From the NCBI GenBank assembly GCA_037133675.1, contig JBAXNR010000008.1:10969-74968 (forward strand): a DNA stretch of 64,000 nucleotides, read 5' to 3'. How positions within the stretch are numbered: position 1 is the stretch's first letter; each line of letters begins with the position of its first letter. This document shows, piece after piece, positions 28,082 to 35,200 of the stretch. The notes beneath the pieces are model-generated. The model worked only from the letters and a program-made list of their open reading frames with translations. It made no database searches and was not told the DNA's origin. Made by a program: the position numbers and the translations under genes. This stretch comes from UBA4132 sp037133675 (GTDB lineage Bacteria; Pseudomonadota; Gammaproteobacteria; Methylococcales; Methylomonadaceae).

Positions 28082-28357
28082 TCACATAGTTTTAAATAAT
28101 TGAGTATGAGAACCCAATCGCGTTAAATAAACATATTGTTCATCTGTTTGATAAATTAATAATAAATCACCGCCTAAGTGTAATTCCTGAAAATCACTCC
28201 ATTCACCTTGTAAACTATGATTTTTTGATTCAGGGGGTAACAGTTCATCTTTTAATAAACAGGCAATATACAAAAAAAGTTTAGTCGCTTGCGTGTCTGT
28301 CAGCCGAACATTACGCATATCTTTAATAAACGTTTTATGGCGTGATACTGTTTTCAT
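28082..28357 (-). CDS. YafQ-family mRNA interferase toxin
   Basis: RelE-superfamily endoribonuclease toxin of 91 aa. The residues shown to matter in E. coli YafQ (His50, His63, Asp67, His87) are matched with a constant shift of three: His47 (NHSLQG), His60 and Asp64 (LHLGGD), His84 (GSHTQLF). It should cut mRNA on the ribosome. Its ATG overlaps the antitoxin stop by 4 bases, so translation is coupled. It is the first module of the insert between ftsB and eno. Confidence 0.9.
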   Translation of the reverse strand: MKTVSRHKTFIKDMRNVRLTDTQATKLFLYIACLLKDELLPPESKNHSLQGEWSDFQELHLGGDLLLIYQTDEQYVYLTRLGSHTQLFKTM

Positions 28358-28590
28358 TGAACATTACAATCCTGTTGTAACTGTTCCAGTGTTATTATTT
28401 CCAAATTCTTTTTAGCACGAACATCTAACATAGCCGCCTTAGTTTGTTCATTGGGATTAATCAAAGCCGCTTGATAATTTTTAATTAAGTCTTTTACGGC
28501 TTGTTCAATCAAAGCCTGTTCCGATTTAATGCCGCTTAATTCAAAAGCAGTTTGCATTAAATCATCGTCTAAATCGATTGTTGCGTGCAT
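28354..28590 (-). CDS. Antitoxin of the YafQ-type toxin (VapB/RHH-like N-terminus)
   Basis: 78-residue antitoxin. The N-terminal ATIDLDDDLMQTAFELSGIK and SEQALIEQAVKDLI pattern is the ribbon-helix-helix fold of the VapB type. The C-terminal ANMLDVRAKKNL-like stretch (here AAMLDVRAKKNLEIITLEQL) is more like RelB/DinJ. Thus the DNA-binding half looks VapB-derived but its partner is a YafQ toxin, a mixed pairing. It overlaps the toxin gene by 4 bases. Confidence 0.82.
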   Translation of the reverse strand: MHATIDLDDDLMQTAFELSGIKSEQALIEQAVKDLIKNYQAALINPNEQTKAAMLDVRAKKNLEIITLEQLQQDCNVQ

Positions 28591-28617
28591 GGGTTTATCC
28601 TCATATTGCAGAGTTAT

Positions 28618-28688
28618 AGGATGTGCTAACGAAGGAAGCGCGTCGTTCGCGAGATGGGCTTCATACTTCAGCTCATCCTATTGTGCTA
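28618..28688. repeat. Dispersed repeat family A, copy 2
   Basis: Reverse-orientation copy running AGGATGTGCTAACGAAGGAAG through CTCATCCTATTGTGCTA. Its last three bases supply the TAG stop of the downstream minus-strand gene that ends at 28686, so the repeat overlaps coding sequence. Confidence 0.8.
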
Positions 28689-29054
28689 CTTACTGGTTAT
28701 AAATGTGTTTATCAGCGTTTTAATTAAATCTGTGCTGTTTTTATTCACGGCATGAGTTATTTTATGCCCGATAGTTTCTTTATCATCTATCATTTCAGGC
28801 AGGGTTGAATTTAATATAGCCAGTCCTTTTGACGTTAAAATAACCCCCATATAACCGCCATAAATATCACTGTCGTAGCGGATGAATTTTTCGTCGCTTA
28901 AAAATTCAATGGTTGAGAAAAACAAGCCGCTGTTATCTTCATTATCATAATGCGAATAATCGCTGATGCTGATGTGCATTTTGACAGGAAATGATTTATA
29001 AAGCTGTGCCAATAATTCCGCGCTACATTTCTCAAATTTTTCGATATTGGTCAT
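28686..29054 (-). CDS. Hypothetical protein, possible winged-helix fold
   Basis: 122-residue protein I do not recognise. The middle part (SGLFFSTIEFLSDEKFIRYDS followed by GVILTSKGLAILNS) has the helix, hydrophobic beta-strand and LTSKGL pattern common in small winged-helix domains of phage and plasmid proteins. No catalytic motif or signal peptide is seen. It is bracketed by copies 2 and 3 of repeat family A, and its stop codon lies in copy 2. Confidence 0.6.
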   Translation of the reverse strand: MTNIEKFEKCSAELLAQLYKSFPVKMHISISDYSHYDNEDNSGLFFSTIEFLSDEKFIRYDSDIYGGYMGVILTSKGLAILNSTLPEMIDDKETIGHKITHAVNKNSTDLIKTLINTFITSK

Positions 29055-29101
29055 TGGGTTATTATAGTTATTTACAAATTTCAGGCAGGGTGTGAAAGCT
29101 G

Positions 29102-29175
29102 TAGGATGTGCTGACGAAGGAAGCTCATCGTTCGCGATTGATGGGCTTCGTAACTCAGTCCATCCTATCGTGCTA
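29102..29175. repeat. Dispersed repeat family A, copy 3
   Basis: About 74 bases, TAGGATGTGCTGACGAAGGA through CCATCCTATCGTGCTA, same orientation as copy 2 and opposite to copy 1. It lies just beyond the truncated PIN-domain remnant (29246-29347). Confidence 0.8.
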
Positions 29176-29245
29176 GATACTCCGTGATAAAAGCATTTTT
29201 AATCAAATGCTTATTACTTTATCTCTTGCTCATGACTTCTGCAAA

Positions 29246-29347
29246 TTAACTAGCACCAAAGGTTAATATTAGCAGTGTTCGTTTTGCAGACTTTCTAAAT
29301 AAAGAGTCAATAATCACGCAAGTATCGCAAAGTAAATAATCAGCCAT
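29246..29347 (-). pseudogene. Truncated PIN-domain toxin remnant
   Basis: From an ATG at 29347 the minus strand reads MADYLLCDTCVIIDSLF and then diverges to a stop at 29246, giving 33 residues. DTCVIIDS is the first PIN strand with the catalytic Asp. A normal VapC has about 130 residues, so only the N-terminal tenth to quarter remains. It starts 7 bases after the stop of the small antitoxin-like gene 29355-29585, the spacing expected for a former VapBC pair. Repeat A copy 3 is nearby on the lost side. Confidence 0.6.
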
Positions 29348-29354
29348 GATTTCT

Positions 29355-29585
29355 TTACCACGCCGTTGTTCTTAATTGTTTGCCATAATCAGCAGCATTT
29401 TCAATGTCAGTAAATGCCGTACCATCACTGATTTCATCGTCTGGATAATGAATAGGACGCGAACACGCTAAAAGATTGGGTTTATTTTTCTGATGTGGAA
29501 ATTGTTGTAATAAACGAAATACTAAATCTAAATAACTGTCGTCTAATTGTTCAATTTCTTTTTTTAAATCTTCTTTCGTTATCAT
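29355..29585 (-). CDS. Antitoxin-like small protein, partner degraded
   Basis: 76-residue acidic protein. The helical N-terminus (KEDLKKEIEQLDDSYLDLVFRLLQQFP) resembles antitoxins with a DUF2281-like start that precede PIN toxins. A toxin remnant lies immediately downstream. The C-terminal part (IHYPDDEISDGTAFTDIENAADYGK) would be the toxin-binding tail. Whether it is still expressed or useful is unclear. Confidence 0.6.
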   Translation of the reverse strand: MITKEDLKKEIEQLDDSYLDLVFRLLQQFPHQKNKPNLLACSRPIHYPDDEISDGTAFTDIENAADYGKQLRTTAW

Positions 29586-29633
29586 GGTGTTTTTCCCCTG
29601 AGAATAAAGGTGTGCAATGCACCCGCTACTTAG

Positions 29634-30119
29634 CTATATTTCATTTAACTCACTCTCAAGTTTTTGCAAGATAGGATAAAGATTTCGTAACTTGTTAATT
29701 GTTATCGAAGGTGCATCAATATTAGGCATCGCACCCACAATAACCGTTGTATGAGCAAAATCGTCTCTTTTTTTCTTAAGCTCGCCTAAATCAGTTCTTA
29801 ACTTCTGTAGCTCAAAAAGATTTTCTAATCCCTCAACACGGATTATTCCTATTGCCGCAATTAACATATCCCGAAATTTTGCATATTCAAAACTATAAAT
29901 GCTCTTTACTCTGTCGTTTAAATACTTAGTATTGGAGACATTAGTTAGCTTAGGTTCTGCATACTCTAATACTATCTTGTCCAAAGTCATTTCTAACCAA
30001 CCACAAAGTTCCAATAATGCTATCTTTGAATAGAGAACTTTATCCATATCATCATGAGTTGCATCATAAAGCTCCGCAATTTTTTGTAGCAAACTTTCTA
30101 TATCTTGCTTAGAGTTCAT
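29634..30119 (-). CDS. HEPN-domain putative ribonuclease
   Basis: 161-residue all-helical protein with a HEPN-type R-x4-H motif: Arg118 and His123 in KKKRDDFAHTT near the C-terminus. HEPN proteins with this motif are often metal-independent ribonucleases acting in toxin-antitoxin and abortive-infection systems. It starts 3 bases after the stop of the DUF262 gene, so the two are one operon and likely partners. I recall HEPN families (MAE_28990-like) being reported beside DUF262 genes. RNA target and activation are unknown. Confidence 0.72.
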   Translation of the reverse strand: MNSKQDIESLLQKIAELYDATHDDMDKVLYSKIALLELCGWLEMTLDKIVLEYAEPKLTNVSNTKYLNDRVKSIYSFEYAKFRDMLIAAIGIIRVEGLENLFELQKLRTDLGELKKKRDDFAHTTVIVGAMPNIDAPSITINKLRNLYPILQKLESELNEI

Positions 30120-30122
30120 TGT

Positions 30123-31166
30123 TTATAGGGCAAAGCAGTTTTTAGCAGAAAGTAATCTTTCTTTGACTTTGTCTTTATCAGAAAGAGCAGATTTTAAATT
30201 TTCGGGACTGTATTCTGGTAATGCTTTAAAATTTTCAAACAGTCTTTTTAATTCCTCATGAGATTGATTTGTTAATATTTCAATATTTTGAGAAACACCA
30301 TATAACAGCCCTTCAAGCACTGTTTTACTAAATGTTTTAGAGGGCTGGTTAATCATTTTTTCAACAATCTCCAACGAACTAAAGTAAGCATTATCACCTA
30401 CTACTTTCGTTCTATTTTCAAACATATAGTTATTTAAAAAACTAGCTAACTTTCCGTTGTATTTTTCTAAATCATCAGTAAACGCAAAAAACCTAAGTAT
30501 CATTTCCTCATTGGAAAATCTTTTCCTAAGTCCAAAAAAAGCCTTAGTTTCTTTGCTATTCGCTAATTTTTTTAGAGAATCATTCAATACGCCGCTGTAA
30601 ATACAGTTCCTTATCTCCTGATTATTTAACCTCATACCTCCAGAGTTTAATCTGTGAAATATGGTGAACAAATATTCATTATGTGACTTTTTGGAATAGT
30701 CACATCTAATAACTGTTATTGGTATCATGACATTTTGAACTCTTTTATAAATGTCATCAGATTCATTTTTAATTGTAGAGACTTTTTTTCCAGACAAACA
30801 TTCGTTTATATCCTCTAACTTGGAAAGTTCCCAGTCATCGTTTGTCAAAAAATAAATCATGCTTTGCATTCGTTGCAATCCATCAATAATTAAACGCTTA
30901 TCTGTCTTACTATCCAAACTTATGCACATACTAGGGATTGGTAATTGTTTTGTAAGACTATCAATAAACCTAGTTTGCGCAGGTCTCTGCCAAACAACAT
31001 CGCGCTGAAAATCAGGTTGAATCTCCAGTTGCTTTGTACTGTACAATCGGACTAATTCTAAACATGACCTCATTTCATTAAAAGCTATAATATCCGAAGG
31101 GGGGACATTTTCAGAAATACTCTCATACTCCTGCTCCTCTTCAAGTTTTTTAATTTCGTTGCTCAT
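30123..31166 (-). CDS. DUF262 protein partner of the HEPN gene
   Basis: 347-residue ParB-like DUF262 protein. The nucleotide-binding signature IIDGLQR is at residues 93-99, after QPDFQRDVVWQ (51-60). FHRLNSGGMRLNNQEIRNC (about residues 178-196) is a second family landmark. No DUF1524 nuclease domain follows, in contrast to the gene at 6566-8308. The effector function may instead be supplied by the HEPN protein encoded 3 bases downstream. The gene is AT-rich and sits within the eno-ftsB insert. A defence role is inferred from gene pairing. Confidence 0.82.
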   Translation of the reverse strand: MSNEIKKLEEEQEYESISENVPPSDIIAFNEMRSCLELVRLYSTKQLEIQPDFQRDVVWQRPAQTRFIDSLTKQLPIPSMCISLDSKTDKRLIIDGLQRMQSMIYFLTNDDWELSKLEDINECLSGKKVSTIKNESDDIYKRVQNVMIPITVIRCDYSKKSHNEYLFTIFHRLNSGGMRLNNQEIRNCIYSGVLNDSLKKLANSKETKAFFGLRKRFSNEEMILRFFAFTDDLEKYNGKLASFLNNYMFENRTKVVGDNAYFSSLEIVEKMINQPSKTFSKTVLEGLLYGVSQNIEILTNQSHEELKRLFENFKALPEYSPENLKSALSDKDKVKERLLSAKNCFAL

Positions 31167-31234
31167 AGTTTTTCCTTGGCTTATAAGTTGAGTAGAGTGA
31201 TAGCGAAACCCAACAGGGTTAAAATACGCTCAGT

Positions 31235-31495
31235 TTATTTATAAATCTCTTTACGATGACCTATTTTAATAATCTGAACAATCAAACATTGGTCAACTAT
31301 TAAATACACCACACGGTAATCGTTTATTCGGATTAGGTAAACGTGTTTTACTCCTCTCAGTTTTTTACAGCCATCAGCTCTTGGATTATCTGCCAATGAT
31401 TTTATGCACTCGATTATTTTTTCAGCGACTGACCGAGGTAATTGCGCCAATTCTTTTTTAGCAGATTGTTTAAACTCAATCTGATAAGCTGTCAT
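31235..31495 (-). CDS. RelE-family toxin
   Basis: 86-residue RelE/ParE-superfamily toxin. Recognisable parts: IEFKQSAKKELAQLPRSVAEKI, the core KLRGVKHVYLIRINDYRVVY and the C-terminal IKIGHRKEIYK, which carries the RelE-type basic residues and the H-R-x-x-x-Y ending. It probably cleaves mRNA at the ribosome. Its ATG overlaps the stop of the 58-residue antitoxin gene by 2 bases (ATGA overlap). Confidence 0.9.
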   Translation of the reverse strand: MTAYQIEFKQSAKKELAQLPRSVAEKIIECIKSLADNPRADGCKKLRGVKHVYLIRINDYRVVYLIVDQCLIVQIIKIGHRKEIYK

Positions 31496-31668
31496 AAATT
31501 AAGTTCTGTTAAAACATCCTCAAGCGGAATAGTCGTTTCGTTTCTGCGTTCGGCAATAGTTGCCAAATCTTCAAGGTCTTCTAATAATTCCAGATAATCA
31601 GCGATAGGCAAAATAACAGACAACTTTTGCCCGTCTGCATCGGTTATATATTGTGGTTGCGTACTCAT
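31492..31668 (-). CDS. Small antitoxin of the RelE-type pair (Phd/RelB-like)
   Basis: 58-residue protein from an ATG at 31668 to a TGA at 31492. The start MSTQPQYITDADGQKLSVIL then PIADYLELLEDLEDLA is the strand-strand-helix start typical of Phd/YefM- or StbD-type antitoxins. The acidic rest should neutralise the toxin. The TGA overlaps the RelE ATG (ATGA), so the genes are translationally coupled. The gene is short enough that simple length filters miss it. Confidence 0.85.
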   Translation of the reverse strand: MSTQPQYITDADGQKLSVILPIADYLELLEDLEDLATIAERRNETTIPLEDVLTELNL

Positions 31669-31720
31669 GACTTTTCCTGCGATTTGTTTTTAACAATGTT
31701 ATTCGTGCTTCAACAGCCAA

Positions 31721-31745
31721 GCAGGGTACGCAATGCGCACCCTAC
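31721..31745. repeat. Palindromic repeat family B
   Basis: GCAGGGTACGCAATGCGCAC followed by CCTAC. GGGTaCGC and GCGcACCC pair around AAT. A second, fully complementary copy is at 35993-36013. A weaker relative is GGTGTGCAATGCACC at 29609-29623. Confidence 0.65.
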
Positions 31746-31767
31746 AGAGAAATAAAACCGTTAAGTT

Positions 31768-33048
31768 TTAAATTTTGTTAAACGCGCTACGACCTGCATA
31801 AACTGCCGCTTCGCCTAGTTCTTCTTCGATTTTCATCAAACGGTTGTATTTAGCAACACGGTCAGAACGGCTTAGTGAGCCTGTTTTGATTTGACCTGTG
31901 CCTGTGGCAACGGCTAAATCAGCGATGGTGGTGTCTTCGGTTTCGCCTGAACGGTGTGACATAACAGCGGTGTAACCTGCTGCGTGTGCCATATCGATAG
32001 CTGCCAAGGTTTCAGTCAATGTGCCGATTTGGTTTACTTTAATCAGGATTGAGTTGGCGATGCCTTTTTCAATGCCTTCTTTTAGGATTTTTGGGTTGGT
32101 TACGAATAAATCATCACCGACCAATTGGATTTTGCCGCCCAATTTTTCAGTTTGATCTTTCCAGCCTGCCCAGTCGTTTTGGTCTAAACCGTCTTCGATA
32201 GAGATGATGGGGTATTTTTCTACCCAAGCGGCTAAGAAGTCGTTCATTTCGATAGAGTCGAAACTTCTGCCTTCTGCTGATAACACATATTTACCATCTT
32301 CATAGTATTCAGAAGCTGCCGCGTCCATACCTAAAAAGATGTCAACGCCTGCTTTGTAGCCTGCTTTTTCGATGGCTTCTAAAATGACTTCAATCGCTTC
32401 TTCGTTAGATGACAAGTTCGGTGCAAAACCGCCTTCATCACCAACAGTGGTTGCCAGCCCTTTGGCTTTTAATACTTTCGCCAAGTTGTGGAACACTTCT
32501 GCACCGTAACGAATTGCTTCACGGAATGTTGGTGCGCCGACTGGCAAAATCATGAACTCTTGTAAATCAACGCTGTTATCCGCGTGTGAGCCGCCGTTGA
32601 TGATATTCATCATTGGCACAGGCATGATGAATTTGCCTGATTTGTTCAAATGACGGTATAACGGAACGCCTGCTTCTTTCGCCGCTGCATGAGCCACAGC
32701 CATAGACACCGATAAAATTGCATTCGCGCCTAAACGGGCTTTGTTATCTGTACCATCTAAGGCAATCATGGCGTTATCAATTGCCGCTTGATCGTTTGCA
32801 TCCATGCCAACAATCGCCGCACGGATTTCAGTGTTGACGTTGTTGATTGCATTCAATACGCCTTTGCCCAGATAACGATTTTTATCGCCATCACGCAATT
32901 CAATCGCTTCACGCTCGCCAGTTGACGCGCCTGATGGCACCATTGCACTGCCAACTACGCCAGATTCTAACGTCACATCCGCTTCTAATGTTGGATTGCC
33001 GCGTGAATCTAAAATTTCTCTTGCTTTAATATCAACGATTTTACTCAT
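31768..33048 (-). CDS. eno: Enolase
   Basis: Glycolytic enzyme converting 2-phosphoglycerate to phosphoenolpyruvate, and a part of the RNA degradosome in many gammaproteobacteria. The start SKIVDIKAREILDSRGNPT and the segments VPMMNIINGGSHADN, GDEGGFAPNL, SIEDGLDQNDWAGW and SHRSGETEDTTIAD are signatures. Length 426 aa. It follows kdsA by 46 bases. Its usual downstream partner ftsB is displaced by the insert at 28082-31668. Confidence 0.98.
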   Translation of the reverse strand: MSKIVDIKAREILDSRGNPTLEADVTLESGVVGSAMVPSGASTGEREAIELRDGDKNRYLGKGVLNAINNVNTEIRAAIVGMDANDQAAIDNAMIALDGTDNKARLGANAILSVSMAVAHAAAKEAGVPLYRHLNKSGKFIMPVPMMNIINGGSHADNSVDLQEFMILPVGAPTFREAIRYGAEVFHNLAKVLKAKGLATTVGDEGGFAPNLSSNEEAIEVILEAIEKAGYKAGVDIFLGMDAAASEYYEDGKYVLSAEGRSFDSIEMNDFLAAWVEKYPIISIEDGLDQNDWAGWKDQTEKLGGKIQLVGDDLFVTNPKILKEGIEKGIANSILIKVNQIGTLTETLAAIDMAHAAGYTAVMSHRSGETEDTTIADLAVATGTGQIKTGSLSRSDRVAKYNRLMKIEEELGEAAVYAGRSAFNKI

Positions 33049-33094
33049 AGTGCTGTTTTGCTCCGAAGGTTAAAAAATAAAATTAAGGCTGTAA

Positions 33095-33928
33095 TTATAA
33101 AGTGGTTTCAATGAAAGGTCGGCTTTTAACCGCGTTATCTAAAATTAATAAAGTTTCCAATAACTCACGCATTCTATGTAGCGGCCATGAATTCGGACCA
33201 TCACTTTTTGCTTCCGCAGGATTTGGATGGGTTTCCATAAATATCCCTGCAACACCGACAGCTACCGCAGCGCGTGCTAACACTGGGACAAATTCACGTT
33301 GTCCACCTGAACAACTGCCTTGTCCACCAGGTAATTGTACTGAATGGGTTGCATCAAATACCACAGGGCAATCGGTATCACGCATGACGGCTAACGAGCG
33401 CATATCCGAAACCAGATTATTATACCCAAACGACACGCCACGCTCACAGACCATAATCTGCTGATTACCTGTGGCTTTGGCTTTTTTGGCGACATTTGCC
33501 ATATCCCAAGGCGCGAGAAACTGCCCTTTTTTGATATTCACAGGGATACCTTGCGCGGCAACTGCCTGAATAAAATTGGTTTGCCGACACAAAAACGCGG
33601 GGGTTTGCATGACATCGACCACGCTTGCAACTTCTGCTAATGGAGTATCTTCATGCACGTCAGTTAAGACAGGCACGCCAATTTGTTGTTTTACTTTCGC
33701 TAAAATTTCTAAACCGCGCTCTACGCCTAAACCACGAAAGGTTTCATGTGAAGAGCGATTAGCTTTATCAAACGATGATTTATAAATAAACGGAATGTTT
33801 AATTCCGTGGTTAATTCTTTTAAAAACCCAGCGGTATCTAAAGCGAGTTGCTCGCTTTCAATCACACAGGGACCAGCAATTAAAAATAACGGCTGATTTA
33901 AACCCACTTCAAAGCCACATAATTTCAT
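33095..33928 (-). CDS. kdsA: 3-deoxy-8-phosphooctulonate synthase
   Basis: Condenses arabinose 5-phosphate with phosphoenolpyruvate to make KDO 8-phosphate for lipopolysaccharide core. Signatures are LFLIAGPCVIES, YKSSFDKANRSS, DVHEDTPLAEVASVVDVMQT, CRQTNFIQA and FDATHSVQLPGG. Length 277 aa (E. coli 284). Its neighbour eno downstream is the standard gammaproteobacterial order. Confidence 0.97.
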   Translation of the reverse strand: MKLCGFEVGLNQPLFLIAGPCVIESEQLALDTAGFLKELTTELNIPFIYKSSFDKANRSSHETFRGLGVERGLEILAKVKQQIGVPVLTDVHEDTPLAEVASVVDVMQTPAFLCRQTNFIQAVAAQGIPVNIKKGQFLAPWDMANVAKKAKATGNQQIMVCERGVSFGYNNLVSDMRSLAVMRDTDCPVVFDATHSVQLPGGQGSCSGGQREFVPVLARAAVAVGVAGIFMETHPNPAEAKSDGPNSWPLHRMRELLETLLILDNAVKSRPFIETTL

Positions 33929-34083
33929 AACAACTCCTATTATTTAAGTGTGTAGTCATTATTCTTTTGACCACGTTTCAAAAAACTTCTGTTAATTCAA
34001 TTGCCAATTCAGGGAATTATCACACAATGCACATTAATTAAGTACCATAGTAGTGTCACACAGATACTTAAGTAACCATCCAA

Positions 34084-34365
34084 TCATGAAGGGTGTTTTG
34101 CCCACCAAGTGGCTAACGCGGTAGCAGAGACGATAACCGACGAATTAGATTTAAGCTGTGGACGCAATTGATTAGTGGAATAGCCCGTTGGTTGATGACT
34201 TGGCTTAGCAACAACCCACTCGCTTTGCGGGTCTTTAAGCAGCAATTGCATCACTGTCCGAGCAGGTAAACCCACAGCCCCAGCAACAGCGGTATAAGTG
34301 GCTTTCTGTGAATGTTTGGCTAATGCCGCAACCAGTTGCGCGAGTTGTTCTTGTTTTTCTTTCAT
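34084..34365 (-). CDS. Hypothetical small DNA-binding-like protein
   Basis: 93-residue protein from an ATG at 34365 preceded by AAGG; a GTG at 34398 is also possible. The part ATYTAVAGAVGLPARTVMQLLL looks like a helix-turn-helix. It is followed by SEWVVAKPSHQPTGYSTNQLRP, a segment I recall from small conserved hypothetical proteins with a GYS-xxQ-xxP motif. No function is known to me. It is unpaired, 155 bases from kdsA. Confidence 0.6.
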   Translation of the reverse strand: MKEKQEQLAQLVAALAKHSQKATYTAVAGAVGLPARTVMQLLLKDPQSEWVVAKPSHQPTGYSTNQLRPQLKSNSSVIVSATALATWWAKHPS

Positions 34366-34514
34366 GGTGTGTGCCTTATGGGGGTATATTGTTGCCACGT
34401 TATAATCGTGGGAATGATAAAAAGTTAAACGGTGGTTGTGGGGTGAGGTGCAAATACTTATATTTAACGTGTTATTATGTGAGTTTCGACTATCGCCTTA
34501 TCCATTATACGCGC

Positions 34515-34904
34515 TCAAGCTTGTGCATGTTGCCGATACCATTCGGCAAGTTCTTCGTGGCTTACTTTACCTTCCGCCAAGCGTAAAAATAGGTCTTCTT
34601 GCTCATTGTCCTTTTCGGCTTCCAGTTGATAACCGTTAAATTCTAAAAATAGACCAGCAGCGGCAAAAGCAGTTCTCTTATTACCATCGATAAAAGGATG
34701 ATTACTTGATAAACCCTCGGCGTAACTCGCGGCTAAATCAAAAATATCGACTTGCTGATAATGATACAGGTTTTGCGGACGGGATAAAGCCGAATCAAGC
34801 AACGCCTCATCTCTAACACCTTGAGAACCGCCCGTTCTTTTAATCGCTATTTCATGAAGCAACAACACAAATGCTTTATCGAGCCAAATAGGTTCAGCAT
34901 TCAT
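34515..34904 (-). CDS. Doc-family (death-on-curing) toxin
   Basis: 129-residue Fic/Doc-fold protein. The catalytic loop HPFIDGNKRTAF is at residues 69-80 with His69. The NKR ending is Doc-like (Doc: HxFxDANKR), whereas AMP-transferring Fic enzymes usually end in GNGR. Doc phosphorylates and inactivates EF-Tu; that activity is inferred from the family. Its start overlaps the upstream gene by 4 bases, so that gene is the likely antitoxin. Confidence 0.88.
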   Translation of the reverse strand: MNAEPIWLDKAFVLLLHEIAIKRTGGSQGVRDEALLDSALSRPQNLYHYQQVDIFDLAASYAEGLSSNHPFIDGNKRTAFAAAGLFLEFNGYQLEAEKDNEQEDLFLRLAEGKVSHEELAEWYRQHAQA

Positions 34905-35116
34905 TTTGCCAGTTTTAAAAGCACCGATTCATGCTTATCTATAAACGCATTGATACGTTTTACATCCTCTGCTTTTTTACGTTCAGCTTCTGTCATAGCC
35001 AGTTCTTTTGATTCTTGTTGTGCTATAGGCGCGGCTTGTGGTGCGTCTGGAATGGTTTCAATGACGTTTTCTTGATAACGTCTAACGTCTACAAAAACCA
35101 AATTTTTATTTGTCAT
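34901..35116 (-). CDS. Putative antitoxin of the Doc toxin (not Phd-like)
   Basis: 71-residue protein starting MTNKNLVFVDVRRYQEN at an ATG at 35116; the frame is open 15 codons further upstream without support. The C-terminal half is helical and charged (MTEAERKKAEDVKRINAFIDKHESVLLKLAK). It lacks the Phd/YefM DNA-binding pattern usual for Doc partners. Its 4-base overlap with the toxin start argues for an antitoxin role. Confidence 0.65.
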   Translation of the reverse strand: MTNKNLVFVDVRRYQENVIETIPDAPQAAPIAQQESKELAMTEAERKKAEDVKRINAFIDKHESVLLKLAK

Positions 35117-35200
35117 TGTTATACTCCAAGATTGATTTAATGTTGGGTTACAAAAAGCCACAACCCAATCGCGCTACTATCATGATTGATGAGCTTTGTA

